Positions 35,941 to 48,373 of a stretch of DNA of 64,000 nucleotides are shown here, piece by piece. How positions within the stretch are numbered: position 1 is the stretch's first letter; every line of letters starts with the position of its first letter. Below the pieces are notes generated by a model, which searched no databases, was not told the DNA's origin, and saw nothing but the letters and a program-made list of their open reading frames with translations. The DNA comes from Tragulus kanchil (taxonomy: Eukaryota; Chordata; Mammalia; Artiodactyla; Tragulidae): contig JAIOJX010000025.1 in assembly GCA_022376925.1 (NCBI GenBank), positions 144,171,301 to 144,235,300 of the forward strand, written 5' to 3'. A program made the position numbers and the translations under genes.

Positions 35941-37825
35941 TGTCCCACAGGCAGTTACTGGTGGCCATGACCACGCTTCATTCATTGTTGTCTAGTCCTG
36001 TGAGGAGGCACGTGATTGACATTAGTCTAGGTTTGCTGAGTAAAGCAATCTCTTTGAATAGGCTGTTGGTCTCAAAATGCGGTCTGCTGGGGAAGCCAGA
36101 GCTGTCATCTTGACATTTGTCACAAGTATCTTCCTGTTTGTAATTACCATAGTGCATTTAAAATACACCACTACATGGTGAGAGCACTAAGTGGTAAACA
36201 GATGGAAGGGTGAGGAAATAGTTCAGAAAATAATCTGGCTTTGCTCCTTTTAGATAGGGCAATAAAATACCTTCCGGCAGATTTCTGTTCATTTTTGTTG
36301 TTGTTGTTTAAGTCTCCAGGTTATAGGCTCCCATGATTTCTATAAACAGTTCCTGCCACAGTGTGTTAGCATCACTAGGCTATTCCTCCGTGTTTCTCTT
36401 CTTCCTATTTCTTTTCCACTCTCATCTTCTCTTTCTCTGTGCTACTCTCTGTTGCCTCCTGAGTATAGCTCTCTTCTAGAAATCTACATAAAGTCTACAG
36501 CTCTTTTCAGATCTCGATTTCGTCGGCCACCTGCCAGCTGTTGAGACAACAGCTGATTTTCCTTATATAGTGAAAGGGTGGGGCCACTGATGCACAGCTG
36601 TCAAGCTTCTGGTTCTTTTCCCTCACCACCTTGAAAACCTAAGTTCCTTATTACGTAAAATAGCCCAGCTGCCATCTGTCTTGCAACAGGTGATCAGGGA
36701 AGTGTGTTCTGTAGAATGATTAATAGTGGGACACGTTCTGAGGGAAGTGCCTAACAAAACTTATAAATATCAAGTATTGGTATTGGGGATGAGTTTAGTC
36801 ATTGCTATCTTGGTGCAGTTTGGAACCCTACAGGGTATTCTTTTGTGAAAATGTTCATAAACCTTCAGGACCTGATTATTTGCATTTGTCCAAAATTGTT
36901 TAGTTTCTCCACAGGTTTAAACTTAAATCTGTATTTAGGTTGGAATTTGGCATTATTGACTTTGAATATGTCTGAATTGGATGCAAACTTCACTCATTTT
37001 TATTATCTTGTTTTTGTCATGTTATTGTTTTAATTGTATTTTGACCAGAACAAATGAAGATTCACGCATGTCCTAAATGATAGATTTATGCTAATAACCC
37101 TTTTCCAATATGAAGATTTTTGGGGGGGTAATGAATCAGAATTGGGGTGAGTGCTTTTTACTATGATTATGTACTGTGGGGCATCAGATTTTATCATTTT
37201 TTTATAAGAAAGAAACTGGGTTTATAATGCATAAGGCAACACACATGAGTGCTTCTACTGATTATCTTTAAAGCAGACACTAGTAATATAGCAGTCTGAG
37301 ACTGAGATGTTTTAAAAGAAAAAAGAAATAAATATTTAATTTTTTAAAAAATCCGGTTTGGCTTCAGATACTTTTGTCATGAGCATATTGGCCCTTTAAA
37401 GCTTGATGGAAAGCAGTCACTTTTAGTTTTAGCTGAGTTCATTTAGCCATTAATTTAGTACCTACTGTTTCAGACACTGAACTACATCTTGGGGTTAGAG
37501 AAATGAGTACAACACACAAAGAGCCTTCGTTGTATTCTATGGCAACTCAAGGGGTGCTTTTCTAAATAGAAACCTTGCTTGTATACTCCAGCCTATAGGC
37601 AGGCCCAATTGCATCTGGCAATGGGTGCATTGTAAATTCTATAAACTGTTCAGCTCTTCTGTGAAAGTTCATAGGGCATTCACTTTTTGATGGTATGGAT
37701 TCTAAAGCTTAGGTAGTTTTTTAAATACCTTATCTGCTTAGTTTGTGATGGGGGTTAGAAATATTCTAAAGGGCATATTTTGCGCCATGCTTCCCATCTA
37801 ACACCATAACTGACAGCTGTCCATC
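35941..37825. other. Unique sequence, nothing firmly recognised
   Basis: The longest single-copy stretch between duplications. A GTT triplet run is near 36294. 37440-37530 (ttagtacctactgtttcaga, gggttagagaaatgagtaca) may be an ancient repeat of the kind at 15060. No coding signal. Confidence 0.35.
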
Positions 37826-38302
37826 TTCCTGTCCCACAATGGTATTTAAGTAATGCCACTTTCTGGTACATTTTAGTCAGCTGTGGGGTTTGAATAACAG
37901 AATAATTCTACCATTATTTACATTATATAGCATTTTATATCTTAATGCATTTTCACATTAAAAAAATCTTGATTGCATTCTCCCAACCTCCAGGAAATTT
38001 AGCTTTACCAGAAACTGTTGTCCCTTTCTTTAGATAATAAAATGATGCTTAAGATGTCAATAATAATGATTATTATTATAATGGTTGTCCTTTTAGGTTA
38101 AGAGCAAAGGTTTGTCAGGAACAGTACCAGGAACAGTATATCACAGTGGCCATGAAGTTATGCATTGTTAACTTTTTTTTTAAAGCTGGAAAAAATTGAA
38201 GATCACTCTGGTAGATCCCTCCCTACTGCCTCTCTGCGTTAGGATTTGAACCCATATCTATCTTTAAAACGTGCTTGGAGTGTCTTTGTACCATACCATT
38301 GT

Positions 38303-38500
38303 GTCCTCCCTGGTGGCTCAGATGATAAAGAATCTGCCTGCAATGTAGGAGACCTGGGTTTGATCCCTGGGTTGGGAAGATCTGGAGAAGGGAACAGGTA
38401 CCCACTCCAGTATTCTAGCCTGAAAAATTCCATGGACAGAGGAGCCTGGCAGGCTATAGTCCATGGATCACAAAGAGTTGGACACAATTTGAGCAACTTT
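38303..38500 (+). mobile_element. Bov-tA SINE (copy 1)
   Basis: gtcctccctggtggctcaga head, gggtttgatccctgggttgg, a 9-nt gap where ctcctgg is usual (gaagatctggagaaggg), and the end agagttggacacaatttgag. Confidence 0.92.
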
Positions 38501-39454
38501 TACACTTCACTGTATGAATTAAGTCATCAGAATTGGAATATCCAGATCTTACGGAAGATAATCTGGTTCATTGTTGTTCACTGACTCGTTATTTATTCAA
38601 AAGTTATTTATTGCATGTTGACTCTGTTTCTGTGATTATGTTTCCCTGCTCATGGAGTTAAGAGCAAAGACACCGATTTGAATTTTCAGGTTATTAGTAA
38701 TGCTTTAAGGAAACATGAAACCATTAAAAACAGAATTAGTTGATTTATGATTAGAGCTTTTCTGTTTACTCCAGATGTCCCCCACAGGAGAACAGTAGAC
38801 TAGTTTGAATACTATTTAAAAGTTTCAGAGGGGGAAACTGCTACATGTGTGAAATGCAGGGTTGACTTACTGAATGGAAACATTCTCATTTACTTGTCTT
38901 TGCTTCCTTAGTAGTTAGATCAAATGGTACTGTAGAATAATTTTTGTTTTTTTTTTTTAAACTACATAATCCAGTCATTCCTGTCCCACAATGGTATTTA
39001 AGTAATGCCACTTTCTGGTACATTTTAGTCAGCTGTGGGGTTTGAATAACAGAATAATTCTACCATTATTTACATTATATAGCATTTTATATCTTAATGC
39101 ATTTTCACATTAAAAAAATCTTGATTGCATTCTCCCAACCTCCAGGAAATTTAGCTTTACCAGAAACTGTTGTCCCTTTCTTTAGATAATAAAATGATGC
39201 TTAAGATGTCAATAATAATGATTATTATTATAATGGTTGTCCTTTTAGGTTAAGAGCAAAGGTTTGTCAGGAACAGTACCAGGAACAGTATATCACAGTG
39301 GCCATGAAGTTATGCATTGTTAACTTTTTTTTTAAAGCTGGAAAAAATTGAAGATCACTCTGGTAGATCCCTCCCTACTGCCTCTCTGCGTTAGGATTTG
39401 AACCCATATCTATCTTTAAAACGTGCTTGGAGTGTCTTTGTACCATACCATTGT

Positions 39455-39652
39455 GTCCTCCCTGGTGGCTCAGATGATAAAGAATCTGCCTGCAATGTAG
39501 GAGACCTGGGTTTGATCCCTGGGTTGGGAAGATCTGGAGAAGGGAACAGGTACCCACTCCAGTATTCTAGCCTGAAAAATTCCATGGACAGAGGAGCCTG
39601 GCAGGCTATAGTCCATGGATCACAAAGAGTTGGACACAATTTGAGCAACTTT
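39455..39652 (+). mobile_element. Bov-tA SINE (duplicate copy)
   Basis: Same as 38303-38500, including the internal small deletion. Product of junction 11. Confidence 0.92.
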
Positions 39653-40118
39653 TACACTTCACTGTATGAATTAAGTCATCAGAATTGGAATATCCAGATC
39701 TTACGGAAGATAATCTGGTTCATTGTTGTTCACTGACTCGTTATTTATTCAAAAGTTATTTATTGCATGTTGACTCTGTTTCTGTGATTATGTTTCCCTG
39801 CTCATGGAGTTAAGAGCAAAGACACCGATTTGAATTTTCAGGTTATTAGTAATGCTTTAAGGAAACATGAAACCATTAAAAACAGAATTAGTTGATTTAT
39901 GATTAGAGCTTTTCTGTTTACTCCAGATGTCCCCCACAGGAGAACAGTAGACTAGTTTGAATACTATTTAAAAGTTTCAGAGGGGGAAACTGCTACATGT
40001 GTGAAATGCAGGGTTGACTTACTGAATGGAAACATTCTCATTTACTTGTCTTTGCTTCCTTAGTAGTTAGATCAAATGGTACTGTAGAATAATTTTTCTT
40101 TTTTTGTTGTTCTTATAG

Positions 40119-40150
40119 ATTTTCAGATTATCTTCTAAAGCAGACCCATG
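40119..40150 (+). other. Candidate 32-bp micro-exon
   Basis: A pyrimidine-rich acceptor (40094-40118, ending tgttgttcttatag) is followed by 32 bp and a near-consensus donor (ccatg/gtgagt, donor GT at 40151). Two of three frames are open: one reads FSDYLLKQTH (one base before, one after), another IFRLSSKADP. I do not recognise a parent protein. Good splice signals occur by chance in intronic DNA, so this is a candidate only. It is the one place where both splice sites and open frames coincide on a non-repeat background. Confidence 0.3.
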
Positions 40151-41700
40151 GTGAGTTGTTGTAATGCTGCATTTTAGAAAGTTACATATGATTAAGCATG
40201 CTCTAAATTGAAAAGTTAAATTAAATTACTATTATGTAATATTTCTTTCCAAGTATATTGAGTTTGATTTCCATTATTTACTAAATTATTTCCACTGCCT
40301 TGGTCTATTTATTGTTTGTTCAAAGTCTTTTAAAAAACCAGTTTCAGTGCTGATTTCATAATCAGTTGACTAAACAGCTAATACTGATATATTGATTGTT
40401 TTACCTTTTGGCATAATTTGATCTGCAGTAAAACCTAATCTGACATAATTTGTTTGAAACATTGGCAGAAATGGGTAATAGCGAAAGCTTCTAAAATTAG
40501 CTGTCTTATATTTGCCTAAAATACTCTTCTTTGAGACATCGACCATTTTTTTTTCTTTTAACAGCACATCTAATCAATTTCAAAGTGAAGAAAACTAAAG
40601 CCCGAGCCAGTTTTGAAAATTATTCCACCTTGAAGTGTTCTGAGTGCTGGAATTTATTTTACCGTTCCAGCTAAGCAGGCTTCTAGGCTGAAAAGAAGGG
40701 GATGAATAGTGTCTAAATCTGCTTTAGGAGAGAGCTTGTTTATTGAGCTACACCTCATTTTCCTTTATCTGTCACTGGGTAAATAATGGGTAGAATTTCT
40801 TGGTTGGTTGTATTGTACGTGCACAGCATAAAGCTTAGAGTCAACTAACTGTAGCAGTTTTGATTCTTCCTTAAGCCATCTTTAACTTGCTAAGCTTCCT
40901 TCCCCATCTCACCTTCCTTTCTGCAATATGATCCAAGCAGAATTATGAAGTTTAGACAATTATAGTCTCCAGCGTCTATCTTTAAATTTGTACATTCAAT
41001 CTTGAAGTACAGATCCTTCGCAGGATGAAATAGGAATTACAGTGTAATAGACTCTTAGGTATAGATTGAGTCTTAGTTTTTAGAAGCTTTCAGCATTTTG
41101 TTTGGCAATATTTTTTTGTAAACGTAATGCATTAGTAAAGATTAGCTTTGTCTCATAGCATTTATCAGAAAACTTAGCATGTGAGGGGCTTAAGCAGTAT
41201 AGAAATTTCTCTCTCTTGGAAAAGAAGTCTTCCAGTGGTCAGTGAATGGGTTTAGGTTGTCTCCATGGTCTTCAAAGACTGAGCGAGGTTCCTGCCTCCT
41301 TTTTCCACATCTTGACTCTGACTTTCATTCTCAGGATCACCTTATGTTACACCGTGATTTCTGGAGCTGAAGGAGTCTCATCTACATTCTGTATTGCAGG
41401 AAGGAAGGAAGGATGCAAAGCAGGGAGCACAAAAGAAATGCATTTTTCAGCTGAATCAAGGCCTTCTAGGAAATTCCACATGACGTGTATGTATCACTAG
41501 CCTGAATCTAAGAGCATGACCACACCTAACTACAAGGGTAGTTGGGAAACCTAGTCTTTAACCTGGGGACATTGCCCCCTTAAATGAAAGAAATAAAAAA
41601 AAAGGATAATGGATTTTATATGCAACTGTCATTGTTCATATACATTATACGTATAATGGTTCATCATATGTTCATATACGTATACACATTGTTCATATAC
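40151..41700. other. Unique AT-rich sequence
   Basis: Apart from a short AAGG run at 41399-41411 and AT/CATA-rich low complexity at about 41635-41705, I see nothing. If 40119-40150 is an exon, this would be intron. Confidence 0.35.
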
Positions 41701-41717
41701 ATATGATGGTTGCTTCT

Positions 41718-41880
41718 CCAATTTTCAGTTTTCTCATCTGTAAACTGGGCAAAAGTGTGTTTTCCCCATGGTGCTTGTATGAGACTTGAGGGAGATGCTG
41801 CATGAATGATATGTAGTCATGGGACAGAGTAAACATTACAATAGTTGCTTTTCTAATTCTCATTTCCCTTGTCATTATTG
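41718..41880 (+). mobile_element. MIR
   Basis: ttcagttttctcatctgtaa is close to the MIR core word, followed by cttgagggagatgctgcatg and gggacagagtaaacattaca in MIR order. Confidence 0.6.
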
Positions 41881-42654
41881 CAATATTAGATCAGTAGGAA
41901 GTCTCAGGGCTTTATGGATGCTTATGATATGATGATCCACATTAACTTGTGAATGACTTGACTTTTGGGACTAATATATGCTTTGTTTGCAATTGGTGTC
42001 TCCTTGTATTGTCTCTCTTCTATAATGCCTAACGCAGCAAGGGAACATTCTATCTTCATGCCCTAAATATAACTGAAAACTGGAGATTAGTCACTCTTTG
42101 AAGTGGAAAAGGATTAGCCACAGTGACGATTAATCTATTCTGAAATTTCGGGGACTACGGAGTTCACTGAAATAATCAGTCTCCTTAAAGAAGCACCCTG
42201 CTCCTTAGTCAAGGATACTAAATGGATGTCAGAAAAGAAGGGCAGCCCTGGGCAAGTCCAAGGTTAGTCTTCTGTCAAAGGAGGGATTGGATTGACTTAT
42301 CTCTGAGATCCTTCTTCCTTTTAAATGATATAATTGTAGGAATCCCATTCTGTTCAGGTCTTTTAAGACCATGTAGGTCTTTGTGGTGTTTGCTACCTTT
42401 TATATGAACACAGATGGTGAGGGTGGGCTGACCACAGGGAGGCTCTAGGAGCCCTCACAATTTTATACCATTGCTGCCTGAAGTATATACTTCTTTATTT
42501 TCCTCTCTTGATTTCTAAGAATTGCAATTTTCTTCAGATTTGAACTATTCCAAGTAAATACTCTTGAAAATAAAAGTTTAGTGGCACATAATTAATACAT
42601 TTTTTGTAAAATGACTATTAGATTATACTTTATTCTTTATATTAATACATTAAT

Positions 42655-42870
42655 TTAAGAAAATATTTATTTTTAATTGAAGGATAATTGCTTTACAATA
42701 TTATGTTGGTTTCTGCCGTACATCCACATGAATTAGCCATAGGAATACATATGTCCCCTTCCTCTTGAGCCTTCCTCCGACTGCATACGACCCCTCTAGG
42801 TTGTCACAGATCACCGTTTGAGCTCTGTAAGTCATGCAGCAAATTCCCCCTGGCTATCTATTTTACATAT
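42655..42870 (-). mobile_element. L1 3' end, minus strand (copy 1)
   Basis: In reverse: aattgaaggataattgcttt, ggtttctgccgtacatccac, cctctaggttgtcacagatc, then gcagcaaattccccctggct. This is the complement of the L1 3' UTR subtype seen at 30975. Confidence 0.8.
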
Positions 42871-43751
42871 AGTAGTGTATATTTTTGACATGCACTTTTA
42901 TGAACGGAACTGGACTTCTTTCCTCTCAAATGAGCAGTAAGTTGCTAAATTCTTCCAAATAACTCCAAGTAAGTATTTATTCTTATATTTGTTAGTTCTG
43001 TAGCTTTGGAAGACTACTTAAGATTTTATCTGTGCAGATTGGAATATTTATTATACTTGTTGTTTAGATCAAAGGGTGCAAAGAAATGGTAAGTGTCTCC
43101 TTGTATTGTCTCTCTTCTATAATGCCTAACGCAGCAAGGGAACATTCTATCTTCATGCCCTAAATATAACTGAAAACTGGAGATTAGTCACTCTTTGAAG
43201 TGGAAAAGGATTAGCCACAGTGACGATTAATCTATTCTGAAATTTCGGGGACTACGGAGTTCACTGAAATAATCAGTCTCCTTAAAGAAGCACCCTGCTC
43301 CTTAGTCAAGGATACTAAATGGATGTCAGAAAAGAAGGGCAGCCCTGGGCAAGTCCAAGGTTAGTCTTCTGTCAAAGGAGGGATTGGATTGACTTATCTC
43401 TGAGATCCTTCTTCCTTTTAAATGATATAATTGTAGGAATCCCATTCTGTTCAGGTCTTTTAAGACCATGTAGGTCTTTGTGGTGTTTGCTACCTTTTAT
43501 ATGAACACAGATGGTGAGGGTGGGCTGACCACAGGGAGGCTCTAGGAGCCCTCACAATTTTATACCATTGCTGCCTGAAGTATATACTTCTTTATTTTCC
43601 TCTCTTGATTTCTAAGAATTGCAATTTTCTTCAGATTTGAACTATTCCAAGTAAATACTCTTGAAAATAAAAGTTTAGTGGCACATAATTAATACATTTT
43701 TTGTAAAATGACTATTAGATTATACTTTATTCTTTATATTAATACATTAAT

Positions 43752-43967
43752 TTAAGAAAATATTTATTTTTAATTGAAGGATAATTGCTTTACAATATTA
43801 TGTTGGTTTCTGCCGTACATCCACATGAATTAGCCATAGGAATACATATGTCCCCTTCCTCTTGAGCCTTCCTCCGACTGCATACGACCCCTCTAGGTTG
43901 TCACAGATCACCGTTTGAGCTCTGTAAGTCATGCAGCAAATTCCCCCTGGCTATCTATTTTACATAT
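43752..43967 (-). mobile_element. L1 3' end, minus strand (duplicate copy)
   Basis: Same as 42655-42870 at an offset of 1097. Product of junction 12. Confidence 0.8.
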
Positions 43968-44329
43968 AGTAGTGTATATTTTTGACATGCACTTTTATGA
44001 ACGGAACTGGACTTCTTTCCTCTCAAATGAGCAGTAAGTTGCTAAATTCTTCCAAATAACTCCAAGTAAGTATTTATTCTTATATTTGTTAGTTCTGTAG
44101 CTTTGGAAGACTACTTAAGATTTTATCTGTGCAGATTGGAATATTTATTATACTTGTTGTTTAGATCAAGGAGAGAGAATTAAAGAAAATCATGAAGGTG
44201 AAGTTTGTTAACCACTTACATGAGCAAGAGATTATGACTATTATTTTATTACTAGTACTAAATACTGCTCTTACTTTTATGGAAATAGACTTGATGGCTA
44301 GCTAATTGAACTAGGGTGATTGTTATTTA

Positions 44330-44840
44330 TCTATTGCTACATAACAACTATCAGTAATTGTTTTATTATGCTCAGAAATTACATGGGCAGAATTCTTACA
44401 CGACGTGGAGGGCTTGCCTCTGCCCCATTCTTGAACACGGACCTGTAGGGAAGATTACAAAGGTGCTTCAGGTTTAGGGCTTGGCTTGTCTGGAGGCTCC
44501 TTCACTCACAGGTCTGGTTTCTGGGCTGTGGTGACTTGAAGGTTGTATCCAGCTGAACGATTGACTTGAGAACCTGTATGTGGCCTCTCTGTGTGGCTTG
44601 GATTTCTCCCAGCATGACAGCTGTGTTTGGATGGGGACATTCAGAGATCAAGTGTTGCAGGCGACCCAGGGGAAGCGACCTGGCACTTTATGACTTCATG
44701 TGTGGCTTCAGAAGCCACAGAGCATCACTCCTGCCACGTGTTATCAGCTGATGCATTCACAGCCCTCCCAGGTTCAGGGGTGGGGCATAGAGGACTTGGG
44801 GCCGTCCCCGCTGCCCTGCTGTCCTTATAGGAGGTTGAAA
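44330..44840 (+). repeat. Old eutherian repeat (class uncertain), relatively GC-rich
   Basis: It opens with tatctattgctacataacaa, a start shared by a widespread old eutherian repeat. It continues with ctggaggctccttcactcac and cattcacagccctcccaggt. It has higher GC than its surroundings. A 67-codon open frame here has no recognisable family. Confidence 0.3.
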
Positions 44841-45121
44841 GGTGATGAGGAATAGACATGATTTCATTTGAAAATAGTTTGTAAATCATTCTCAAAAGAA
44901 ATTCTAATCTATCAGCATTTACTATAACCAAGCAGTTAAAGGTTTTCATCAAAGGCCTAAAATTGCTAAAAATGTAATCCTAGCTTTTAATTCTGCTAAT
45001 CTTGGACCTTTACACACTCAACTCTACAGTAAATCGTTTTCTAAAAAAATGTTTAAAAGTCATTGTGATTCTCAGGCAGGTACATGTTGTTTTTGTCACA
45101 TAGAAGTTATCTCTTTATAAG

Positions 45122-45446
45122 CTTTTTTTAAAAACAATATTTATATTTATTTTGGGCTGTGTTGGGTTGCATTGCTGTGTGGACTTTTCTCTAGTTGCAG
45201 AGAGTAGGGGATAGTCTTTAGTTGCTGTGCATTGCCTTCTCATTGAGGTGGCTTCTCTTGTGGAGTGTGGGCTCTAGACCACGTGGGCTCCATAGTTCTG
45301 GCTCTTGGGCTCTAGAGCACAGGATCAATAGTTGTGGCACCTGGCCATAGTTGCTTCTTGGTATGTGGAATCTTCCTGGATCAAGGATCAAACCTGTGTC
45401 TCCTGCATTTGCAGGCAGACTCTTTACGACTGAGCTACCAGCCCCT
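45122..45446 (-). mobile_element. CHR-type SINE, older copy
   Basis: Reverse orientation: A/T-rich tail, ttttgggctgtgttgggttg, cttctcattgaggtggcttc, gctctagagcacaggatcaa, tatgtggaatcttcctggat, and the head ending ctttacgactgagctaccag. More diverged than the GC-rich family. Confidence 0.85.
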
Positions 45447-45549
45447 AGGTTTTAATGATGGTTAAAGTGCCTAATTTTAAAATGCTTAGAACAGTACCAA
45501 GTATATGTAACCATAAATTCGAAATAGATGTTCATTAAATGTAAAAGAG

Positions 45550-45755
45550 GCTTTCCAGGTGGCTCAGTGGTAAAAAAAACTGCCTGCCAATGCAGGAGAT
45601 GTGGGTTCGATCCCTGGGTGGGAAAGATCTCCTGAAGAAGGAAATGGCAACCCACTCTGGTATTCTTGTCTGGAAAATACCATGGACAGTGGAGCCTGAT
45701 GGGCTGCAGTCAATGGGGCCACAAATAGTCGGATATGATTGAGCAGCTAAGCACG
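45550..45755 (+). mobile_element. Bov-tA SINE
   Basis: ggctttccaggtggctcagt head, gttcgatccctgggtgggaa (near-perfect B box), caacccactctggtattctt, and the end aatagtcggatatgattgag. One of the better preserved Bov-tA copies. Confidence 0.92.
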
Positions 45756-45834
45756 TACACACAAACACACACTTAAAAAATACCTGTAAATCCCTTTTAA
45801 GATGGCATAAGAAATAATAGAAAGTAAATTATTC

Positions 45835-46167
45835 ATTTTTTTTTAAAGATTTATTTATTTATTTATTTTGGGCGGGGGTTGGGTTGGGGAGGGAGGGGAG
45901 CAGGCGTGCCACTTCTATTGGTCTTTAATTTCTCTATGTTCATCCGTCTTTGTTCTTTGGCTCCTGTGGGCCTCCCATCGCGGTGGCGTCTGTCGTCGCA
46001 GAGCGCCGGCTCTGGGCGCATGCGCTCCAGAGCTCCAGCTTGGCAACTGGACACAGTGGTCCAGTCGCTCCGCGGCACGTGGGATCTTCCCAGGCCAGGG
46101 CTCTAACTGGCGCCCCTTGCACTGCAAGGCAGTGTCCTTACCCACTGGACCAGCAGGGGAAGCCCGG
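45835..46167 (-). mobile_element. CHR-like SINE with target-site duplication
   Basis: T run and (ATTT)n tail, gtgccacttctattggtctt, gcgcatgcgctccagagctc, and the head ending actggaccagcaggggaagc. The flank aagtaaattattc occurs at 45822-45834 and 46168-46180. By eye it differs from the 10352 copy at roughly one site in ten. Confidence 0.92.
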
Positions 46168-46227
46168 AAGTAAATTATTCTTATGTCAGAATAGTATTTC
46201 CCGATATTGTACCACCAAGATTGTCAC

Positions 46228-48372
46228 TACAATTTTTCAGCAGATTGGATAAACAAAATTGATTTTTATTAATTTGTTTTAAACGTTAAAATTTATTGTC
46301 AACTATTTAGTGATTCAAAATTGTAAATTACAATGAAAATTCTTTCTTAGGGCTGTAGTTACAATAATATTTCACATATAAATGTCTCATTAATTTTCCA
46401 AACTGATCTCTCTTATTTTTTGGAAGGAACAGCATATCGTCAGACTCGGTTAACAGCTCACTTTGTTCAGATTTACTTTGGACCATTTCTGGCTTGTATT
46501 TTGGTTTTCTCAAATTTAAAGCACATTTTTGAGGAGCCCCAGCAGAATTATTCAAAACCTGAGATTGTAGTACCTGGTGGTCAATAATGCTCTTCTAAAC
46601 TTACTCAAACCTGGAAACAAACTTATTAACATCTAAACGACCATACTCACCAGCAAACCTGCTATTTCATTTTTATTTATAGTGACCTCATACTTGGAGT
46701 ACCTTGCATAAGTAGGAGTTTAAAATATGTCCTCTGGATATTTGGATTTCTGAGTGAAGTGAGGACGCTGAGGTTAAAGTATGTCATGCATGTTTTATTA
46801 GTTACCCATTCTCAGTCTAAGCCAGGCATCTGAGCAGGCCTGACACTTAACTCTGTAAATCATTCAGGAATCTGACTGCTTTCTCAGAATGTACCTGGGC
46901 CTTCAGGCAGAAGTCTACAGGTGATTGCCCCTAGATGTTTGCCTAGAGATGATTGAGAAAATTGGTTGGAAGCTTTGCTCTTCCCCAGCTATCAAAAATT
47001 AACCTCCCAGAAATTTGCAGACACAGCAATGTAATGTTAATGATTCTGTGACTTGCTTTTTTTTAAAGCTGGCTATCCCAACTTTCAGAGATTCAGCATT
47101 TATTATTTGGTAATTTGCTTTTGTATTTGTGCTATGAATAGGACATTAATTATCAGGCTCCTTGACTCTCTCAGACCTCTAGAGCATTGAGTGTATTTAT
47201 TGGAGGCAGGTAACCAGTGTTCTCTTCTTCCAGTGGTGAACATAGTTCTCATTTGCTGGAAAAAAGAGAAGAAAATCTTTGAACCAACAACTGAACTCCA
47301 AGAAGTAAAATTACAATTTTTCAGAATTTAAAAATTTTTATTAATTTGTTTTAAACGTTAAAATTTATTGTCAACTATTTAGTGATTCAAAATTGTAAAT
47401 TACAATGAAAATTCTTTCTTAGGGCTGTAGTTACAATAATATTTCACATATAAATGTCTCATTAATTTTCCAAACTGATCTCTCTTATTTTTTGGAAGGA
47501 ACAGCATATCGTCAGACTCGGTTAACAGCTCACTTTGTTCAGATTTACTTTGGACCATTTCTGGCTTGTATTTTGGTTTTCTCAAATTTAAAGCACATTT
47601 TTGAGGAGCCCCAGCAGAATTATTCAAAACCTGAGATTGTAGTACCTGGTGGTCAATAATGCTCTTCTAAACTTACTCAAACCTGGAAACAAACTTATTA
47701 ACATCTAAACGACCATACTCACCAGCAAACCTGCTATTTCATTTTTATTTATAGTGACCTCATACTTGGAGTACCTTGCATAAGTAGGAGTTTAAAATAT
47801 GTCCTCTGGATATTTGGATTTCTGAGTGAAGTGAGGACGCTGAGGTTAAAGTATGTCATGCATGTTTTATTAGTTACCCATTCTCAGTCTAAGCCAGGCA
47901 TCTGAGCAGGCCTGACACTTAACTCTGTAAATCATTCAGGAATCTGACTGCTTTCTCAGAATGTACCTGGGCCTTCAGGCAGAAGTCTACAGGTGATTGC
48001 CCCTAGATGTTTGCCTAGAGATGATTGAGAAAATTGGTTGGAAGCTTTGCTCTTCCCCAGCTATCAAAAATTAACCTCCCAGAAATTTGCAGACACAGCA
48101 ATGTAATGTTAATGATTCTGTGACTGGCTTTTTAAAGCTGGCTATCCCAACTTTCAGAGATTCAGCATTTATTATTTGGTAATTTGCTTTTGTATTTGTG
48201 CTATGAATAGGACATTAATTATCAGGCTCCTTGACTCTCTCAGACCTCTAGAGCATTGAGTGTATTTATTGGAGGCAGGTAACCAGTGTTCTCTTCTTCC
48301 AGTGGTGAACATAGTTCTCATTTGCTGGAAAAAAGAGAAGAAAATCTTTGAACCAACAACTGAACTCCAAGA
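46228..48372. repeat. Tandem duplication junction 13 (period 1069-1072 after an imperfect start)
   Basis: Copy 1 is 46228-47303 and copy 2 is 47312-48372. The shared start tacaatttttcag is followed by a 12-nt shorter stretch in copy 2 (aatttaaaaattttta), then near-identity. A T-run indel occurs at 47058/48129. Confidence 0.88.
46328..46690 (-). pseudogene. Unidentified coding-like remnant (minus strand)
   Basis: The minus strand reads in one frame through GEYGRLDVNKFVSRFE, then stops within ten bases, then continues in the same frame: KSIIDHQVLQSQVLNN, KCALNLRKPKYKPEMV, SEQSELLTESDDMLFL, PKNKRDQFGKL. The charged, mixed composition on both sides of the two stops suggests an eroded coding sequence. 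I do not recognise the parent. No poly-A tract or clear splice sites settle whether it was processed. Copy at 47400-47760. Confidence 0.25.
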
Positions 48373-48373
48373 G

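Larger units (their letters stand above)
37826..40097. repeat. Tandem duplication junction 11 (period 1152)
   Basis: Copy 1 is 37826-38945 and copy 2 is 38978-40097. The 32-bp filler at 38946-38977 begins with a long T run. I saw no mismatch between the copies. The T-tract of copy 2 runs on into the acceptor of the micro-exon candidate at 40119; copy 1 breaks just before it. Confidence 0.92.
41996..44170. repeat. Tandem duplication junction 12 (period 1097)
   Basis: Copy 1 is 41996-43072 and copy 2 is 43093-44169, with a 20-bp filler (agggtgcaaagaaatggtaa). The offset is constant at 1097 from start to end, so there is no net indel; I saw no substitution. Confidence 0.93.

Noticed and set aside
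45600..45625. tRNA-gene-like B box (gttcgatccctgggtg) and similar heads elsewhere
   Set aside because: These are tRNA-derived heads of Bov-tA and CHR SINEs. They lack a full cloverleaf and are followed by SINE bodies.
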